From: Gammaproteobacteria bacterium
GTDB lineage: Bacteria; Pseudomonadota; Gammaproteobacteria; UBA6429; Thiohalophilaceae
Reading direction: 5' to 3'
DNA length: 8,985 nucleotides
NCBI GenBank assembly: GCA_003233255.1
Contig: QILH01000299.1
Location: 1 to 8,985, forward strand
Shown: piece after piece, positions 5,073 to 8,985 of the stretch
How positions within the stretch are numbered: the first letter of the stretch is position 1
Layout of the letters: every line of letters begins with the position of its first letter
Notes under the pieces: generated by a model
Seen by the model: the letters and a program-made list of their open reading frames with translations, nothing else
What the model was told of the DNA's origin: nothing
The model's database searches: none
Translations under genes and position numbers: made by a program

Positions 5073-7733
5073 TTAAAATGGTAATTTCAGATCAGACTTG
5101 ACGGCAAGCAACTGAGCCTTAAAGGTTTGCTGGATACGTTCCATTGCTTTTTGATTTTGCCCCTCAAAACGCAGTACCAGTACCGGCGTAGTATTCGATG
5201 CCCTGACCAGACCCCAGCCATCGGAATAATCAGCCCGAATCCCATCGATCATGGTGACATTGGCGTCACCAAAATCGGCCTGCATCATCAAGTCTTCTAT
5301 AAATTGATGATGTTCACCTTCCGTCATACTGACGTTGATCTCGGGGGTATTGTAAGCATCGGGTAAGGCGGCAAAAATTTCACCGGTTGATTCATGCAAC
5401 GGTGATATTATTTCCAGTAATCTCGCACCGGAATACATGCCATCGTCAAAACCATACCAACGTTCTTTAAAGAAGATATGCCCGCTCATTTCCCCTGCCA
5501 ACTGGGCACCGGATTGTTTCATTTTGGATTTAATCAGTGAGTGTCCGGTCTTCCACATCAGCGGTTCGCCGCCCTTTTCCCAGATCACTTTGGTCAGATT
5601 ATTACTGCATTTTATATCGTAAATAATCTGGGCACCGTGATTACGAGACAATACATCGGCCGCAAACAACATCATCAAACGATCAGGGTAGATCATCTTG
5701 CCATCGGAATCGATAACCCCGAGGCGATCGCCGTCACCATCAAAGGCCAGACCGATATCGGCCTTCTTTTCTTTTACCGCAGCAATCAGGTCACGCATAT
5801 TCTCTGGTTTACTCGGGTCAGGATGATGGTTTGGAAATTTTCCATCGACTTCGCAAAATAACTCGGTCACTCGGCAACCCATCGACTTAAAGAGTAAGGG
5901 CGCAATCGCACCGGCTACCCCATTACCGCAGTCAATGACCACGCTCAGTGGACGAGTCAGTTTTACATCCGAGATGATCCGATCAATATAAGCCTTACCC
6001 ACCGCCTGATTCTGATACGTTCCAGAACCCGATTCAAAATCCTGGTTTTCGATGCGCTCGCGTAAATCCTGGATCTGATCACCTGACAGGGTATCGCCAC
6101 CCAGCATCATTTTAAACCCATTATAGTCCGGCGGGTTGTGGCTTCCCGTCAACATTACGCCCGTACCATCGGTGTGTTCCGTGGCGGCAAAGTAAAGCAC
6201 AGGTGTCGGCACCATACCCACATCCAGGATATCCACTCCCGTCGATTGCACGCCTTGTACAAAGGCCTGCCCAAGTTCAGGGCCAGACAAACGGCCATCA
6301 CGCGCAAACGCCATTTTTTTCAGACCCCGCTCGATCGCCGCACTGCCGATCGCCCGACCGATTAAGGTCGCATAGGCCGCTGACAGCGACGTACCCACAA
6401 TACCGCGAATATCATAGGCCTTAAAAATTTCCGCCGGTGGCATCTCGGGCATGGACTGGCGAACCGAGCTGACCGACTGTCCGGTTGGAATAGCGACGGT
6501 TGGATCATGGCTATCGAATACGGCTTTGGACGGTTGCGGCGTAGACTCTGAACTGGCCTGTTTCTCAATTTGTTTCTGGGTCAGTTTCTGATACTCTTCC
6601 ACGATCGAACTTTCATCAATCTCTTCCACACTAACACCGTCACCTCCCATATACAGCGGATCAATCGCGTCAATATCGTTCGAACTAAAACTGATGGCAT
6701 TGGGATCATCATCGCGCTCACGCTCATGTAGAGCAACTTCACTGAACTCGGCAATGCGTTTCGCGGCATCGTCGAATTCACTTAAGAACAATTGGTAATC
6801 GTGTTGCTTGTTGCCACGTAAGGTATCGATGGTAAGCTGGGTCAAATTATTTGCATCCATGCGAATGCTGTTGCTCACCGATTGCTTTAAGAAATACAAC
6901 ACGGCCCCCATTAAGGCCACGGCAAATAAAAATACAAAGACGACCTGTATGGTTATGGGTAAAATAGGCAAGGTTGATTTAGACCACACCGAAACCTGCC
7001 AGCGAGTGCCTGGTACCTCAAAGTACGATATCGTATTGGTTCGTACGCTTACATTCCCGACCTTACCAATTAAAATCTCCTTTTGTTCGCCTGCCGTCTG
7101 AATTAACTCTATATAATAGCCTTTGGCGATCGATCGTAACCAGTGCTGCACCGCGTTTACCTTAATCGCTAACTGTAGATAACCCACCAGGTTGGCACCG
7201 TTATAAACGGGACGAACAATTTCCAGGTGTCGATCTTTGGTCAGAGGTGAATGGATCTCGATAGGCGGTTGTTTATCCCCCCGATCCACATGGCTGATTA
7301 AATCCAGACAGGCATAACCCACCGGTGGCGTGGTGCTGGCATCCAGACGTGGCGTTCCCACCGGAAAAATACGCAATGAGATGGCGTGCGGAAAGACCTT
7401 GTAGAGTTGCTCAGAACGTTTTCGTATTGCCGCCGAATCACCGCTGCCCACTAATTGTATTAACACCGGATCCCGCGCCAGACTTTCCAACGAATGCGCA
7501 TAGGACGCCACTGTTTTGGACAGCTGATCCGCCACACTGGTCGAAATCGTTTCCTTCGCGGCACGCTGCTGCATCTGGATCTGACCAAACGAAGCTTGCT
7601 GGCTCAGCCATAATGCAAGAGCGAAAATAATAATAAAGAGCAGGTAGGCCAATAAACTCACCGTGCTGAGTGTTAAGCCACCTTTAAGTCCTTTTTCAGT
7701 TGCGCGTCTGCGCCCACGTCGACGTCTAGCCAT
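5073..7733 (-). CDS. algC: Phosphomannomutase/phosphoglucomutase AlgC, long membrane-anchored form
   Basis: An 886-residue protein with two halves. The C-terminal half, from about residue 424, is a complete alpha-D-phosphohexomutase: KAYDIRG (438-444), the phosphoserine loop TGSHNPP (529-535) with S531, the metal-binding DGDGDR (665-670), the sugar-binding GEMSGH (747-752) and the phosphate-binding RASNTTP (844-850). These sit at a constant offset of 423 from the classical 463-residue Pseudomonas AlgC. It interconverts mannose 6- and 1-phosphate and glucose 6- and 1-phosphate for alginate, LPS and related glycans. The N-terminal half has an arginine-rich start (RRRRGRRR), a membrane helix (about 24-44), a periplasmic domain of about 210 residues resembling a Cache-type sensor fold, a second helix (about 258-282), a helical segment, then an acidic, low-complexity linker (about 337-430). 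Long AlgC versions are known in Pseudomonas, so this is not a sequencing fusion. It lies 93 bases after dut. Confidence 0.93.
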   Translation of the reverse strand: MARRRRGRRRATEKGLKGGLTLSTVSLLAYLLFIIIFALALWLSQQASFGQIQMQQRAAKETISTSVADQLSKTVASYAHSLESLARDPVLIQLVGSGDSAAIRKRSEQLYKVFPHAISLRIFPVGTPRLDASTTPPVGYACLDLISHVDRGDKQPPIEIHSPLTKDRHLEIVRPVYNGANLVGYLQLAIKVNAVQHWLRSIAKGYYIELIQTAGEQKEILIGKVGNVSVRTNTISYFEVPGTRWQVSVWSKSTLPILPITIQVVFVFLFAVALMGAVLYFLKQSVSNSIRMDANNLTQLTIDTLRGNKQHDYQLFLSEFDDAAKRIAEFSEVALHERERDDDPNAISFSSNDIDAIDPLYMGGDGVSVEEIDESSIVEEYQKLTQKQIEKQASSESTPQPSKAVFDSHDPTVAIPTGQSVSSVRQSMPEMPPAEIFKAYDIRGIVGTSLSAAYATLIGRAIGSAAIERGLKKMAFARDGRLSGPELGQAFVQGVQSTGVDILDVGMVPTPVLYFAATEHTDGTGVMLTGSHNPPDYNGFKMMLGGDTLSGDQIQDLRERIENQDFESGSGTYQNQAVGKAYIDRIISDVKLTRPLSVVIDCGNGVAGAIAPLLFKSMGCRVTELFCEVDGKFPNHHPDPSKPENMRDLIAAVKEKKADIGLAFDGDGDRLGVIDSDGKMIYPDRLMMLFAADVLSRNHGAQIIYDIKCSNNLTKVIWEKGGEPLMWKTGHSLIKSKMKQSGAQLAGEMSGHIFFKERWYGFDDGMYSGARLLEIISPLHESTGEIFAALPDAYNTPEINVSMTEGEHHQFIEDLMMQADFGDANVTMIDGIRADYSDGWGLVRASNTTPVLVLRFEGQNQKAMERIQQTFKAQLLAVKSDLKLPF

Positions 7734-7763
7734 AATTTATCGCTTTCGAATAATCCATCGTTA

Positions 7764-7799
7764 ATTATAATAATATTGCGGTGGTCGAGATCATTCTCG
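7764..7799 (-). promoter_or_regulatory. AT-rich -10-like element and short palindrome before algC
   Basis: The 93-base gap between dut and algC holds a consensus-like TATAAT on the minus strand (7769-7764), about 30 bases before the algC start. It also holds a perfect 5-bp inverted repeat, CGAGA-TCAT-TCTCG, at 7786-7799. No convincing -35 sits 16-18 bases from the TATAAT; that position is occupied by the palindrome, so an activator-dependent promoter or a chance match are both possible. The palindrome has no T-run after it on either strand and so is not a terminator. Confidence 0.25.
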
Positions 7800-7826
7800 T
7801 TATCAATACTGAATGATGCTTACCGG

Positions 7827-8285
7827 TTAAGCACGACCCGTATGACCAAAACCACCTCCGGCCCTTTGCGAGGTTTGAAATTCTTCAACCACCTCGAAAT
7901 CGGCCTGCACCACAGGCACCAGCACTAATTGTGCGATGCGCTCACCACTTTCAATCGTAAAATGCTTATCACCCCGATTCCAGCATGAGATAAATAATTG
8001 CCCCTGATAATCCGAATCGATCAGGCCCACCAGATTACCCAGCACAATACCATGCTTATGACCCAGACCTGAGCGAGGTAAAATCATCGCCGCCAACGCT
8101 TCATCTTCAATATGAATCGCGATCCCGGTTGGAATGAGTTCAGTCTGGCCTGGCGCGATCTCCAATGTCTGATCAAGACAGGCTCTTAAGTCCAGTCCGG
8201 CGGAACCGGTTGTAGCATACGTCGGTAACGGAATCTCGTTGCCAACGCGTTTATCTAATATTTTTAATTGTACGGCCTGCTTCAT
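7827..8285 (-). CDS. dut: Deoxyuridine 5'-triphosphate nucleotidohydrolase (dUTPase)
   Basis: Dut hydrolyses dUTP to dUMP and pyrophosphate, keeping uracil out of DNA and supplying dUMP for thymidylate synthesis. It is a homotrimer in known members. The 152 residues match the Escherichia length, and all five dUTPase motifs are present: TTGSAGLDLRA (25-35), PRSGLGHKHGIVLGN (70-84), GLIDSDYQGQL (87-97) with catalytic D90 and uracil-site Y93, GERIAQLVLVPV (114-125), and the C-terminal lid RAGGGFGHTGR (141-151) that closes over the phosphates. The ATG at 8285 has a good ribosome-binding site, AGGGA, five bases upstream. It follows coaBC by 83 bases, as in many Proteobacteria. On the minus strand TACAAT (8317-8312) could be a -10 for dut, with only a poor -35. 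Confidence 0.97.
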   Translation of the reverse strand: MKQAVQLKILDKRVGNEIPLPTYATTGSAGLDLRACLDQTLEIAPGQTELIPTGIAIHIEDEALAAMILPRSGLGHKHGIVLGNLVGLIDSDYQGQLFISCWNRGDKHFTIESGERIAQLVLVPVVQADFEVVEEFQTSQRAGGGFGHTGRA

Positions 8286-8347
8286 TCGTTTCCCTACCCT
8301 AAATTAACCGTATTGTAACGATTTGCGTCGTATTAGTAAGCCTGATA

Positions 8348-8364
8348 TCGATTAAATGAATCGA
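8348..8364. repeat. Small inverted repeat in the coaBC-dut gap
   Basis: TCGATT, five bases, then AATCGA form a perfect 6-bp stem four bases beyond the coaBC stop. The stem is AT-rich and has no following T-run, so transcription from coaBC probably continues into dut. It could act as a weak 3' RNA stem or be chance. Confidence 0.2.
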
Positions 8365-8368
8365 ACCC

Positions 8369-8985
8369 TTAAGATTCGCCGCTCTCTTTTTTATCAAAAC
8401 GCAGGATATTGTCACCCATCAGTGCTGATTTATGCCTCACATAAAACCGCTGGGCGATATGACCAATTAGTTCTCGTGCCAGCTTGGATTTGTTCATCAG
8501 CGGTAAATCCTGTTCACCTTCATGCCAGACCAGCCGCAAGGCATTTTCATCTGAGTTAAAACCGCCCGGTGCAGATCCGCCTACCCAGTTCGCGGCAATC
8601 ATATCGACGCCTTTGTCATGCAGTTTGGTACGGGCATGATGTTCGAGGTTTTCTGTTTCCGCTGCAAAACCGACACAAAAACAGGCCGGGTAGCGCTGCT
8701 TTACATTGCTCAGGATATCCGGGTTTTTAATCAACGTGATCTGCAACTCGTCCTGCTGCTTTTTGATTTTCTGCGACTGCACCTGCTCGGGTCGATAATC
8801 CGCCACCGCCGCCGTGGCAATTAAAATATCCACGTCATTCATGCAGCCCGTTACCACATCCTGCATTTGTCCGGCACTCTCCACATCATGACGCTTTACG
8901 CCATCCGGGGTCGCCAGACTGACCGGCCCACTTACCAGAGTAACCCGCGCACCCGCCTCGACTGCCGCCTGGGCCACGGCAAACC
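8369..8985 (-). CDS. coaBC: CoaBC, phosphopantothenate-cysteine ligase (CoaB) domain, C-terminal part
   Basis: The right window edge cuts this gene, leaving about 205 C-terminal residues. The frame continues upstream as GFAVAQ, so the GTG at 8977 is an internal valine codon, not a start. CoaB activates 4'-phosphopantothenate with CTP and joins it to cysteine; the fused CoaC half, which would decarboxylate the product, lies outside the window. CoaB landmarks are GARVTLVSGPVSLATPDGV after the first strand-helix, ATAAVADYRPE, the lysine-rich KIKKQ with LTLIKNPDIL-like ITLIKNPDILSNV, CVGFAAETENLEHHARTKL and DMIAANWVGG followed by GGFNSDENAL. After the last family-typical helix (RELIGHIAQRF) there are 24 further residues, somewhat longer than I expect. 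It heads the run coaBC-dut-algC. Confidence 0.94.
   Translation of the reverse strand, partial: FAVAQAAVEAGARVTLVSGPVSLATPDGVKRHDVESAGQMQDVVTGCMNDVDILIATAAVADYRPEQVQSQKIKKQQDELQITLIKNPDILSNVKQRYPACFCVGFAAETENLEHHARTKLHDKGVDMIAANWVGGSAPGGFNSDENALRLVWHEGEQDLPLMNKSKLARELIGHIAQRFYVRHKSALMGDNILRFDKKESGES

Noticed and set aside
6441..6452. Internal start at Met428/Met431 giving a short, soluble AlgC
   Set aside because: The ATGs lie exactly where classical 463-residue AlgC would begin, but neither has a Shine-Dalgarno sequence, and the upstream frame is a coherent membrane/sensor module.
8975..8977. GTG as the start of a free-standing CoaB protein
   Set aside because: The frame continues upstream to the window edge with family-typical residues (GFAVAQ), so the GTG is an internal valine of CoaBC.

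Overview
The window looks like chromosomal housekeeping DNA from a free-living gammaproteobacterium outside the Enterobacterales. Base composition is moderate, and reading frames are tightly packed with short intergenic gaps. PyrE, Dut and SlmA align closely, residue for residue, with the enterobacterial proteins as I remember them. The gene neighbourhood combines two known arrangements: pyrE, slmA, dut and coaBC (Escherichia-like) and a crc/xth-type gene beside pyrE with algC and argB next to dut (Pseudomonas-like). I see no insertion sequence, phage gene, CRISPR array, rRNA or tRNA, and no stretch over 300 bases lacks a gene.

Layout from left to right: the N-terminal part of an AmpG muropeptide permease (minus, cut by the window edge) lies just downstream of an exodeoxyribonuclease III gene (minus). 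Divergent from that is pyrE (plus), which runs tail to tail, two bases apart, into a TauE/SafE-type membrane transporter (minus). A divergent intergenic region leads to a secreted coiled-coil protein with a degenerate DUF4124-like N-terminus (plus). Its 3' end overlaps that of slmA (minus) by 23 bases. The remaining genes are all on the minus strand, transcribed in the order coaBC (partial), dut, algC (long membrane-anchored form), argB, slmA.

The genes cover CoA synthesis (CoaBC), nucleotide pool hygiene and pyrimidine synthesis (Dut, PyrE), DNA repair (ExoIII), sugar-phosphate supply for cell-surface polysaccharide (AlgC), arginine synthesis (ArgB), nucleoid occlusion of division (SlmA) and peptidoglycan recycling (AmpG). 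A terminator-like hairpin after algC and a promoter with an unusual perfect palindrome before argB suggest that argB-slmA is a separate transcription unit from coaBC-dut-algC.

I found no evidence of a wholly new system. The points most worth a second look are the ARG-box-like 22-bp palindrome over the predicted argB -35, the sensor-like periplasmic module fused to AlgC, the catalytically intact nuclease at the locus where Pseudomonas carries the non-nuclease Crc, and the terminator-less convergent gene ends.
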